53,362 nt of DNA. It comes from an uncultured Paracoccaceae bacterium. Its GTDB lineage: Bacteria > Pseudomonadota > Alphaproteobacteria > Rhodobacterales > Rhodobacteraceae. The translations under genes were made by a program, and so were the position numbers. This document shows positions 47,019-53,362 of the stretch, piece by piece. The stretch lies in NCBI GenBank assembly GCA_945952025.1, contig CAMFGW010000020.1:1-53362 (forward strand). Reading direction: 5' to 3'. The notes under the pieces are model-generated. The model did no database searches. It saw nothing but the letters and a program-made list of their open reading frames with translations, and had not been told where the DNA came from. How positions within the stretch are numbered: position 1 is the stretch's first letter; each line of letters opens with the position of its first letter.

Positions 47019-47459
47019 CTACCCCGCCAGCGGCCGCTCGCCGATCCGCTCGGCGACCATGACAAGGTAGCCGTCGGGGTCCTGCACCAGGAACTCGCGC
47101 TGGCCGCCCAGGCGGTCGCCCCAGTCGCGCCATTTCTCGCGCAACGGCACGAAGAACGACAGGCCCACCGCCTGCACCGACGCAGCGGCGGCGGCAGCGT
47201 CCGCGACAAAGACCTGGATGATGGCACCCCGGCCGAGGGGCTGTTCGAACGGGCCGGTTTCCCAGTCGCCGTCGCGTTCGTAGAACATCAGCTGCGCGCC
47301 GTCCGGGTGGGTCAGGCAGGCCAGCCGCTGCGCGGGGCGCGCGAAGGCGATGCGAAAGCCGAGGACGCCCGACCAGAAGGCCAGCGTGCGGTCATAGTCG
47401 CTGACCATCAACTCCACGATCAGGCTGGCCCAGGGGGCCGGAGGCGCGCCGTTGCCCAT
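47019..47459 (-). CDS. VOC superfamily (glyoxalase/bleomycin resistance-like) protein
   Basis: 146 residues; ASLIVELMVSDYDRTLAFWSGVLGFRIAFARP opens the first beta-alpha-beta-beta-beta module and REFLVQDPDGYLVMVAERIGER closes the second, with the metal-ligand Glu region in the typical QDPDGYLVMV strand. Substrate unknown. Divergent from cmk, with 81 bp between. Confidence 0.85.
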   Translation of the reverse strand: MGNGAPPAPWASLIVELMVSDYDRTLAFWSGVLGFRIAFARPAQRLACLTHPDGAQLMFYERDGDWETGPFEQPLGRGAIIQVFVADAAAAAASVQAVGLSFFVPLREKWRDWGDRLGGQREFLVQDPDGYLVMVAERIGERPLAG

Positions 47460-47540
47460 GGTCTGCTTTCCCCCAAACGATTTCCCTTTGACAGGCCCGC
47501 AGGCTAGGGGGACAAGCCCGTGAACCACAAGAGGGGCGCG

Positions 47541-48128
47541 ATGATCTTTACCGTGGCGATCGACGGGCCGGCGGCGTCGGGCAAGGGCACGATCAGCCGT
47601 GCGGTCGCGGCGCAATTCGGCTTTGCGCATCTGGATACCGGGCTTCTTTACCGGGCCGTCGGCGCGATGGGCGGCGATCCCATCGCGGCGGCGAAAAGGC
47701 TGACGGCAGAGGATCTGGCGAGGGGCGACCTGCGCACGCTCGCCGCCGGGCAGGCCGCGAGCCGCGTCGCGGTCATCCCAGAGGTCCGGGCGGCCCTGGT
47801 CGACTTCCAGCGCCGCTTTGCGCGGGCCGAGGGGGGCGCGGTCCTCGACGGGCGCGACATCGGCACGGTGATCTGCCCCGAGGCCGAGGTGAAGCTCTAC
47901 GTCACCGCCCGGGCCGAGGTGCGCGCCCACCGCCGCTGGCTCGAGGTCGGAGGCGACGAGGCGCGTGTCCTGGCCGAGGTGCGCGAGCGCGATGCGCGCG
48001 ACATGGGGCGGGCGGATGCGCCCCTGCACCCGGCGGCGGATGCCGTGACGCTCGACACGTCCGACCTGACGATCGAGGCGGCGGTGGCCCGGGCCGTCGC
48101 GCTCGTGGCCGCGCGGCTTTCCCGCTGA
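47541..48128 (+). CDS. cmk: Cytidylate kinase
   Basis: 195 residues phosphorylating CMP/dCMP. P-loop GPAASGKGT at residues 8-16, CMP-binding [32 protein letters not shown] and the lid/arginine region [21 protein letters not shown] 47541 after GAGGGGCGCG is preferred over GTG 47520. A TTGACA (47488-47493) upstream may be its -35, but no good -10 is found. The stop overlaps the next ATG. Confidence 0.94.
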   Translation: MIFTVAIDGPAASGKGTISRAVAAQFGFAHLDTGLLYRAVGAMGGDPIAAAKRLTAEDLARGDLRTLAAGQAASRVAVIPEVRAALVDFQRRFARAEGGAVLDGRDIGTVICPEAEVKLYVTARAEVRAHRRWLEVGGDEARVLAEVRERDARDMGRADAPLHPAADAVTLDTSDLTIEAAVARAVALVAARLSR

Positions 48129-49087
48129 TGGGGGCGCGGGTCGTCCTGCACCTGCCCCGCCGGTTCCACGCGGGCTTTGCCGCCAAGGCCCATCTGGCGC
48201 TGCACGGAAGGATCGCCGCCATGGTGGCGCGCCGGGGGGGCGAGGTCGTGCTCGCGCCCCGGTCCGACGAGATGCTGTCGGGCGCGACGATGGGGGGCGA
48301 CGGCGATCTTCATATCGTCGAAAGCGGCTGGTGCCGGGGGCCGGGCTGGCTGTCGGCGGCGGTCGCCTACCTGCCCGACTTCTGGCACCTAGACCCCGAA
48401 GGCGTGCTGGCCGACAGCACCGCGCGCTTTGCGGTCTATGACCCGGCCGGGGCACCTGCCGATGCAGCCACCTTCGCCGACGGGCTGCGTGCGCGCTATG
48501 TCGGGTCGCGCAAGTCGCGCTACCGGCAGAAGGCGGCGCGGACAGCGGTGGACCCCGAGGCGATCGTCGTCTTCATGCAGGGCCGGATGCCGGAATGGCG
48601 CGGTCACGCCTACCTGTCGACGCCCGACATGCTCGCAGCCGTGGTTGCGGCGGCGGAGGGGCGACCGGTCTGGATCAAGCCCCATCCGGTGACGCGGGAC
48701 GAAGGGTTGAAGGCGATCCTCGCCGCGCAGGACCGGGGGCTGGCGCTTATCCCGACCGACGGGCATGTGCATGACCTTCTGGCGGGGGCGGCGGTGTCGG
48801 TGTCGATCAATTCGGCCATCGCGATCGAGGCGCTGCTGCACCGCAAGGGCTCGGTCATCAGCGGGCGGGCGGACTTTGCGACGATGGTGACCGAATGCCG
48901 GACTGCGGGCGGGATGTCGGCAGCACTTGCCCGCGCACTGACGCCCCCCCCGGATGCCGATGCGCGGCTGGCCTGGTATTTCCAGCGCCATTGCCTGGAC
49001 CTGATGGACCCGATGCTTGAGGACCGCCTGCTCGACCGCTTTGCGGCGATGGGGTTTCCGGCCGACCGGCTGGGCCTAGGCACCTGA
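48128..49087 (+). CDS. Capsule polysaccharide glycosyltransferase-like protein
   Basis: 319 residues. VWIKPHPVTRDEG, HDLLAGAAVSVSINSAIAIEALLHRKGSVISGRADF resemble the C-terminal half of KpsC/KpsS-type beta-Kdo transferases and capsule synthesis proteins; no membrane segment or signal peptide is seen. The N-half [22 protein letters not shown] is less typical, so donor and acceptor are unknown. It overlaps cmk by one base (TGATG), i.e. translationally coupled to CMP-nucleotide supply: CMP-Kdo or CMP-sialic acid as donor is a speculative link. Confidence 0.68.
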   Translation: MGARVVLHLPRRFHAGFAAKAHLALHGRIAAMVARRGGEVVLAPRSDEMLSGATMGGDGDLHIVESGWCRGPGWLSAAVAYLPDFWHLDPEGVLADSTARFAVYDPAGAPADAATFADGLRARYVGSRKSRYRQKAARTAVDPEAIVVFMQGRMPEWRGHAYLSTPDMLAAVVAAAEGRPVWIKPHPVTRDEGLKAILAAQDRGLALIPTDGHVHDLLAGAAVSVSINSAIAIEALLHRKGSVISGRADFATMVTECRTAGGMSAALARALTPPPDADARLAWYFQRHCLDLMDPMLEDRLLDRFAAMGFPADRLGLGT

Positions 49088-49093
49088 CTCCGC

Positions 49094-49122
49094 TTGCACG
49101 CGCGGGCCGCAAGGTCTATAGG
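49094..49122 (+). promoter_or_regulatory. rpsA promoter
   Basis: TTGCAC (49094-49099), 17-nt spacer, TATAGG (49117-49122): a good match for a housekeeping promoter, predicting a leader of about 150 nt before the S1 start. Confidence 0.65.
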
Positions 49123-49171
49123 CGCCCCCGTGGAAACCAAGCGACAAGGCCAGAACAGGCCACACGAACCG

Positions 49172-49194
49172 GGGTCGGGCGCAAGCCGCGACCC
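49172..49194 (+). promoter_or_regulatory. rpsA leader hairpin, candidate autoregulatory element
   Basis: GGGTCG-GGC-GCAA-GCC-G-CGACCC folds as a 9-bp stem with one bulged G and a GCAA tetraloop (49172-49194). A smaller GGCC-AGAACA-GGCC stem lies at 49148-49161. S1 represses its own mRNA in other proteobacteria, so a regulatory role is plausible but not shown. Confidence 0.45.
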
Positions 49195-49277
49195 TTTGCG
49201 CTTGGAACACCACGGCAACGAAAGACCGGCGGAGACAACCGCTTGGCCCGCAACATACTGAAAAGGAACTGTTATTC

Positions 49278-50957
49278 ATGTGCGCTAAAGCGACAATGGA
49301 CGAATTCGAAGCCCTTCTGAAGGAAAGCTTTGAAATCGACACGCCGGATGAAGGTTCGGTCGTCAAGGGCAAGGTCATCGCCATCGAGGCGGGCCAGGCC
49401 ATCATCGACGTCGGCTACAAGATGGAAGGCCGCGTCGACATCAAGGAATTCGCAAACCCCGGCGAACAGCCCTCGGTCAAGATCGGCGATGAGGTCGAGG
49501 TCTATCTCGAGCGCGTCGAGAACGCCCGTGGCGAAGCGGTCCTGAGCCGCGAGAAAGCCCGCCGCGAAGAAGCCTGGGACCGTCTGGAAAAAGCCTACGC
49601 CAGCGAAGAGCGCGTCGAAGGCGCCATCTTCGGCCGCGTCAAGGGCGGCTTCACGGTCGATCTGGGTGGCGCTGTCGCCTTCCTGCCGGGTTCGCAGGTC
49701 GATGTGCGCCCGGTGCGCGATGCCGGCCCGCTCATGGGCATGAAGCAGCCGTTCCAGATCCTGAAGATGGACCGCCGCCGCGGCAACATCGTTGTCTCGC
49801 GCCGCGCGATCCTGGAAGAAAGCCGCGCCGAACAGCGCGCCGAAGTCATCGGCAACCTGTCCGAAGGCCAGACGGTCGACGGCGTGGTCAAGAACATCAC
49901 CGAATATGGTGCGTTCGTTGACCTGGGCGGCGTGGACGGCCTGCTGCACGTCACCGACATGGCCTGGCGCCGCGTCAACCACCCGTCGGAAATCCTGTCG
50001 ATCGGCGAGACCGTCAAGGTTCAGGTCATCAAGATCAACAAGGAAACCCACCGCATCTCGCTCGGCATGAAGCAGCTTCAGTCCGACCCGTGGGATTCGG
50101 TCGAGCGTCGCTTCCCGATCGGCTCGGTCCACCATGGCCGCGTCACGAACATCACCGACTACGGTGCGTTCGTCGAACTGGAAGCGGGCGTCGAAGGCCT
50201 GGTCCACGTTTCGGAAATGTCCTGGACCAAGAAGAACGTCCACCCCGGCAAGATCGTCTCGACCAGCCAGGAAGTCGACGTCATGGTGCTTGAGATCGAC
50301 AGCGCCAAGCGCCGCGTCTCGCTCGGCCTGAAGCAGACCCAGCGCAACCCGTGGGAAGTCTTCGCCGAAACGCACCCGGCCGGCTCGATCATCGAGGGCG
50401 AGGTCAAGAACATCACCGAATTCGGTCTGTTCGTCGGCCTCGACAACGACATCGACGGCATGGTCCACCTCAGCGACCTGTCGTGGGACCAGCGCGGCGA
50501 AGAGGCGATCCAGTCCTACCGCAAGGGCGACGTGGTCAAGGCCGCCGTCACCGAAGTGGACGTGGACAAGGAGCGCATCTCGCTCTCGATCAAGTCGCTT
50601 GACGCCGACACCTTCTCTGACGCGGTCGATGGCGTGAAGCGCGGCTCGGTCATCACCACGACGGTGACCGCGGTCGAGGATGGCGGGATCGAGGTCGACT
50701 ACAACGGCATGAAGTCCTTCATCCGCCGTTCGGATCTGGCCCGCGACCGTGCCGACCAGCGCCCGGAACGCTTCCAGGTGGGCGACCATGTCGATGCGCG
50801 CGTGACCAACGTCGATTCGAAGACCCGCAAGCTGGGCCTGTCGATCAAGGCGCGCGAAATCGCCGAAGAGAAGGAAGCCGTCGAACAGTATGGCTCGTCG
50901 GACTCGGGCGCCTCGCTCGGCGACATCCTGGGTGCGGCGCTCAAGGGCAAGAACTGA
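49278..50957 (+). CDS. rpsA: 30S ribosomal protein S1
   Basis: 559 residues, the usual S1 length, made of six S1/OB-fold repeats. Visible repeat cores: [137 protein letters not shown] and a divergent sixth. It unwinds and delivers mRNA to the 30S subunit. The start [14 protein letters not shown] fits the family; AAAAGGA lies 12 nt before the ATG, slightly far. Codon use is distinctly biased to C-ending codons, as expected of a highly expressed gene. Confidence 0.97.
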   Translation: MCAKATMDEFEALLKESFEIDTPDEGSVVKGKVIAIEAGQAIIDVGYKMEGRVDIKEFANPGEQPSVKIGDEVEVYLERVENARGEAVLSREKARREEAWDRLEKAYASEERVEGAIFGRVKGGFTVDLGGAVAFLPGSQVDVRPVRDAGPLMGMKQPFQILKMDRRRGNIVVSRRAILEESRAEQRAEVIGNLSEGQTVDGVVKNITEYGAFVDLGGVDGLLHVTDMAWRRVNHPSEILSIGETVKVQVIKINKETHRISLGMKQLQSDPWDSVERRFPIGSVHHGRVTNITDYGAFVELEAGVEGLVHVSEMSWTKKNVHPGKIVSTSQEVDVMVLEIDSAKRRVSLGLKQTQRNPWEVFAETHPAGSIIEGEVKNITEFGLFVGLDNDIDGMVHLSDLSWDQRGEEAIQSYRKGDVVKAAVTEVDVDKERISLSIKSLDADTFSDAVDGVKRGSVITTTVTAVEDGGIEVDYNGMKSFIRRSDLARDRADQRPERFQVGDHVDARVTNVDSKTRKLGLSIKAREIAEEKEAVEQYGSSDSGASLGDILGAALKGKN

Positions 50958-50991
50958 GCCTGACGCGCAGCCCTTCGGGTTGAAGATCGAA

Positions 50992-51027
50992 GCCCCGCCC
51001 GGATCGCTCCGGGCGGGGCTTTTCCTT
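50992..51027 (+). terminator. Strong Rho-independent terminator after rpsA
   Basis: Perfect 12-bp stem GCCCCGCCCGGA (50992-51003) / TCCGGGCGGGGC (51008-51019), loop TCGC, then TTTTCCTTTT. Confidence 0.95.
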
Positions 51028-51097
51028 TTGGCCGCCCGATTCGCCGCGCTGCCGCATTCCACCGGCGCCCGGGGCGCGCTGAACGGGGATGGGCTTC

Positions 51098-51106
51098 TTA
51101 TCCACA
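51098..51106. promoter_or_regulatory. DnaA-box match upstream of ihfB
   Basis: TTATCCACA, perfect consensus, in the 310-bp region between the rpsA stop and ihfB. The rest of that region holds the rpsA terminator, a non-coding stretch and the ihfB promoter; nothing else is recognised. Confidence 0.4.
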
Positions 51107-51190
51107 GGACGAGGCGCGGCCTGCGGGTGGCTCACGAAGAAAGAGACTGTTTTACAAGGACTTTCACGCCGTTCCCGCCCGATTTTTCGT

Positions 51191-51218
51191 TTGTCGGCCG
51201 AATCTTTCGCCCTATAGT
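51191..51218 (+). promoter_or_regulatory. ihfB promoter
   Basis: TTGTCG (51191-51196), 16-nt spacer, TATAGT (51213-51218), giving a leader of about 45 nt. Confidence 0.6.
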
Positions 51219-51267
51219 CGCGCAGCAACAAGCAGGCCGCCCTGTGAAGGTGGTCGCAGGGGGGAAG

Positions 51268-51552
51268 ATGATCCGTTCGGAATTGATCCAGAAGATTGCA
51301 GAGGATAGCCCGCACCTTTTTCAGCGGGACGTCGAGCGGATCGTGAACACCATCTTTGAAGAAATCATCGAGGCGATGGCGCGCGGCGACAGGGTCGAAC
51401 TGCGGGGCTTCGGCGCCTTTTCCGTCAAGAAGCGCGACGCCCGCGCGGGCCGCAATCCGCGCACCGGCGAATCGGTCAGCGTGGACCAGAAGCACGTCCC
51501 CTTCTTCAAGACCGGCAAACTTCTGCGCGACCGGCTGAACGGGACCGAGTGA
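51268..51552 (+). CDS. ihfB: Integration host factor subunit beta
   Basis: 94 residues. HU/IHF fold: [33 protein letters not shown], then [29 protein letters not shown], the minor-groove-inserting arm with its conserved Pro in RNPRTG. Bends DNA with IhfA for recombination, replication and transcription. ATG 51268 is preceded by GGGGGGAAG; longer frames have no support. lapA starts at the base after its stop (TGAATG). Confidence 0.93.
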   Translation: MIRSELIQKIAEDSPHLFQRDVERIVNTIFEEIIEAMARGDRVELRGFGAFSVKKRDARAGRNPRTGESVSVDQKHVPFFKTGKLLRDRLNGTE

Positions 51553-51906
51553 ATGGCGCGCTGGCTGCGGCTGATCCTGATCGCGGTCGTGGCGCTGGCG
51601 CTTCTGCTGATTGCCGGGGCCAACCGTGACCTGGTGACGCTGCACCTTCTGCCGCCCGAGATGGCGCGCTTTGCCGGGACCGGCGACGGCTGGCAGCTGC
51701 CCCTGTTCCTGGTCCTTTTCGCGGTGTTGCTGATCGGGTTCGGGCTGGGGCTTCTGTGGGAATTCGTGCGCGAGCGCGGCCACCGGGTCGCGGCCCGCGA
51801 CCACCGCCAGCAGGCCGCCGTCCTTGCGCGCGAGGTCAAGCGGCTGAAGGGGCCGACGGGACCGGCGGACGAGGTTCTGGCCATCCTCGAGCAGCCGAAG
51901 GCCTGA
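51553..51906 (+). CDS. LapA domain-containing inner membrane protein
   Basis: 117 residues with two hydrophobic helices (LRLILIAVVALALLLIAGANRDLVTLHLLP and LPLFLVLFAVLLIGFGLGLLWEF) joined by a short loop and followed by a charged coiled-coil-like tail. This is the LapA/YciS (DUF1049) layout; E. coli LapA works with LapB in LPS assembly and LpxC turnover. Cotranscribed with ihfB and followed 41 nt later by trpF. Confidence 0.87.
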   Translation: MARWLRLILIAVVALALLLIAGANRDLVTLHLLPPEMARFAGTGDGWQLPLFLVLFAVLLIGFGLGLLWEFVRERGHRVAARDHRQQAAVLAREVKRLKGPTGPADEVLAILEQPKA

Positions 51907-51947
51907 GCCATCTTCTGCGCCGCCGGGCTTTGGGCTAGAAGCGCCCC

Positions 51948-52589
51948 ATGACGACACGCGTGAAGATCTGCGGCCTCCGCCGACCCGAGGATGTGGCAAC
52001 CGCTGCCGAGGCGGGCGCGACCTACTTGGGTTTCGTCTTCTTCCCGAAATCGCCGCGCCACCTGGCCCTGGCCGATGCGCGCGCGCTGGCGCTGACGGTG
52101 CCCGACGGCATCGCCAAGGTGGCGCTGACCGTCGATGCGACGGACGCGGAGCTTGACGCGATCCTGGCCACCGTGCCGATCGACATGCTGCAGCTTCACG
52201 GGCGCGAAAGCATCGCGCGCGTGGCCGAGGTGCGGGCGCGGACCGGCTTGCCGGTGATGAAGGCGGTGGGGCTTTCGGGGCCCGAGGATCTGCGCGCGCT
52301 GGAGGAGTATCAGTCGGTCGCCGACCAGATCCTGGTCGATGCCAAGCCCCCCAGGGGCGCGGCGCTGCCGGGCGGGAACGGCCTGGCCTTTGACTGGCGG
52401 CTGCTGCTTGGCCGGGTCTGGCGGCGGCCCTGGATGCTGGCGGGCGGGCTGACGCCCGAAAACGTCGAACAGGCGATCCGGGCGACCAACGCCCGGCAGG
52501 TCGATGTCTCTTCCGGCGTCGAGAGTGCGCCGGGGCAGAAGGACGGCGCCCTGATCCGTGCCTTCCTCATGGCCGCGCGCGGGGTGTGA
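51948..52589 (+). CDS. trpF: Phosphoribosylanthranilate isomerase
   Basis: 213-residue TIM barrel, third step of tryptophan synthesis. [35 protein letters not shown] (catalytic Cys), [32 protein letters not shown] (catalytic Asp) and [14 protein letters not shown] / [15 protein letters not shown] are all in order. Followed by trpB. Confidence 0.96.
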   Translation: MTTRVKICGLRRPEDVATAAEAGATYLGFVFFPKSPRHLALADARALALTVPDGIAKVALTVDATDAELDAILATVPIDMLQLHGRESIARVAEVRARTGLPVMKAVGLSGPEDLRALEEYQSVADQILVDAKPPRGAALPGGNGLAFDWRLLLGRVWRRPWMLAGGLTPENVEQAIRATNARQVDVSSGVESAPGQKDGALIRAFLMAARGV

Positions 52590-52613
52590 GGGCCGCCAGC
52601 CGTCGACGGGCAA

Positions 52614-52636
52614 CGTCTGCACAATGGGCGCAGACG
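52614..52636 (+). promoter_or_regulatory. Hairpin in the trpF-trpB gap
   Basis: Perfect 7-bp stem CGTCTGC (52614-52620) / GCAGACG (52630-52636) with a 9-nt loop, in the 109-bp space between trpF and trpB. No T-tract follows, so it is not a plain terminator; a processing or attenuation role is possible. Confidence 0.35.
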
Positions 52637-52698
52637 GCCCCCCTTTCCTCAGGCGGCAAGGGGCGTTAGCTAGGGTCGATCGGGAACAGGAGCGCATC

Positions 52699-53362
52699 AT
52701 GGCCAAGGACGGACCGAACAGCTTCATGACGGGGCCGGATGAGCGCGGCCGCTTCGGCGACTTTGGCGGGCGCTTCGTGTCGGAAACGCTGATGCCGCTG
52801 ATCCTCGACCTCGAGGCGGAATATGAGAAGGCCAAGACCGACCCGACCTTCTGGGCCGAGATGGACGACCTCTGGAAGCACTATGTCGGCCGGCCCTCGC
52901 CGCTCTATCACGCCTCGCGGCTGACCGAGCATCTGGGCGGCGCCAAGATCTACATGAAGCGCGACGAGCTCAATCACACCGGCGCGCACAAGATCAACAA
53001 TGTCCTCGGCCAGATCATCCTTGCCCGCCGCATGGGCAAGACCCGCATCATCGCCGAGACGGGCGCGGGCCAGCATGGCGTGGCGACCGCGACGGTCTGC
53101 GCCAAGTTCGGGCTGCCCTGCGTGGTCTACATGGGCGCCCATGATGTCGAGCGGCAGGCGCCGAACGTCTTTCGCATGCGGCTTCTCGGCGCCGAGGTGC
53201 ATCCCGTCACCTCGGGGCGCGGCACGCTCAAGGACGCGATGAACGACGCGCTGCGCGACTGGGTGACGAACGTGCGCGACACGTTCTATTGCATCGGCAC
53301 CGTCGCGGGCCCCCATCCCTATCCGGCGATGGTGCGCGACTTCCAGTCGATCATCGGCAAGG
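52699..53362 (+). CDS. trpB: Tryptophan synthase subunit beta (3' end missing)
   Basis: The frame is open to the window end (221 full codons of about 400). N-terminal [23 protein letters not shown], the PLP-binding Lys in [34 protein letters not shown] and [17 protein letters not shown] identify TrpB. It joins indole to serine in the alpha2beta2 complex. ATG 52699 is preceded by AACAGGAGCGC. Confidence 0.96.
   Translation, partial: MAKDGPNSFMTGPDERGRFGDFGGRFVSETLMPLILDLEAEYEKAKTDPTFWAEMDDLWKHYVGRPSPLYHASRLTEHLGGAKIYMKRDELNHTGAHKINNVLGQIILARRMGKTRIIAETGAGQHGVATATVCAKFGLPCVVYMGAHDVERQAPNVFRMRLLGAEVHPVTSGRGTLKDAMNDALRDWVTNVRDTFYCIGTVAGPHPYPAMVRDFQSIIGK

Noticed and set aside
47488-47516. Complete cmk promoter with TTGACA
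   Set aside because: The -35 is perfect, but the six bases at 17-nt spacing (GACAAG) do not resemble a -10, so only the -35 is noted.

Overview
The window is about 53 kb of high-GC chromosome from an alphaproteobacterium, most probably a member of the Rhodobacteraceae (Rhodobacter/Paracoccus-like). The grounds are the GC-rich third codon positions, the irr-fabA-fabB-fabI block, the rpsA-ihfB-lapA-trpF-trpB block, an RpoC and an S1 of the expected type, and alphaproteobacterial-looking promoters. No phage, transposase, rRNA, tRNA or CRISPR array was seen. This is mostly core genome with an accessory catabolic stretch in the middle. Family names come from recognition of motifs in the translated sequence; no database search was possible.

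Layout. 1-4.1 kb: 3' part of rpoC with its terminator. 4.2-6.9 kb: an SRPBCC protein convergent with uvrC. 6.9-9.8 kb (minus): an S49 peptidase, a 48-residue membrane/Zn-ribbon peptide and a pteridine-reductase-like SDR, preceded by an unusual leader-like element, and a queuosine-precursor transporter with a candidate preQ1-I riboswitch. 9.8-13.7 kb (minus): esterase-like phytase, murein endopeptidase, UMF1 transporter and a hotdog thioesterase-like protein. 13.8-16.2 kb: yggT and recQ. 16.4-18.6 kb (minus): an NlpC/P60 peptidase and an M17 aminopeptidase. 18.8-24.2 kb: carbonic anhydrase, a hypothetical, asd, and a translationally coupled miaB-GT4-GT29 set. 24.3-28.4 kb: a conserved hypothetical, irr, and the fabA-fabB-fabI unsaturated fatty acid operon, followed by a frameshifted RDD membrane protein.

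29-45 kb is the accessory, catabolic part: two alpha/beta hydrolases, a Thr/Ser dehydratase and an enolase-superfamily enzyme in one run; then a histone-deacetylase-like amidohydrolase, a GntR regulator, a class I glutamine amidotransferase, a cytochrome P450, a glutamine-synthetase-like ligase and a 2Fe-2S ferredoxin, which together look like a gamma-glutamylation-dependent amine oxidation module; then GST/YafY-like, a class III aminotransferase with its IclR regulator, an aldehyde dehydrogenase and a Tm-1-like (UPF0261) protein. 45.4-53.4 kb returns to core functions: aroA, cmk, rpsA, ihfB, lapA, trpF and the 5' part of trpB.

Three things stand out beyond ordinary annotation. (1) A structured dispersed repeat of about 220-230 bp occurs three times, each time between two convergent stop codons, with compensatory base changes in its stems. 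(2) On the minus strand near 8.9-9.06 kb there is a very short ORF whose ribosome-binding region matches the complement of the 16S rRNA 3' end over 17 nt, and a second sequence about 110 nt downstream is complementary to that region. (3) The P450/gamma-glutamyl ligase/amidotransferase gene set may be an undescribed amine catabolic route.
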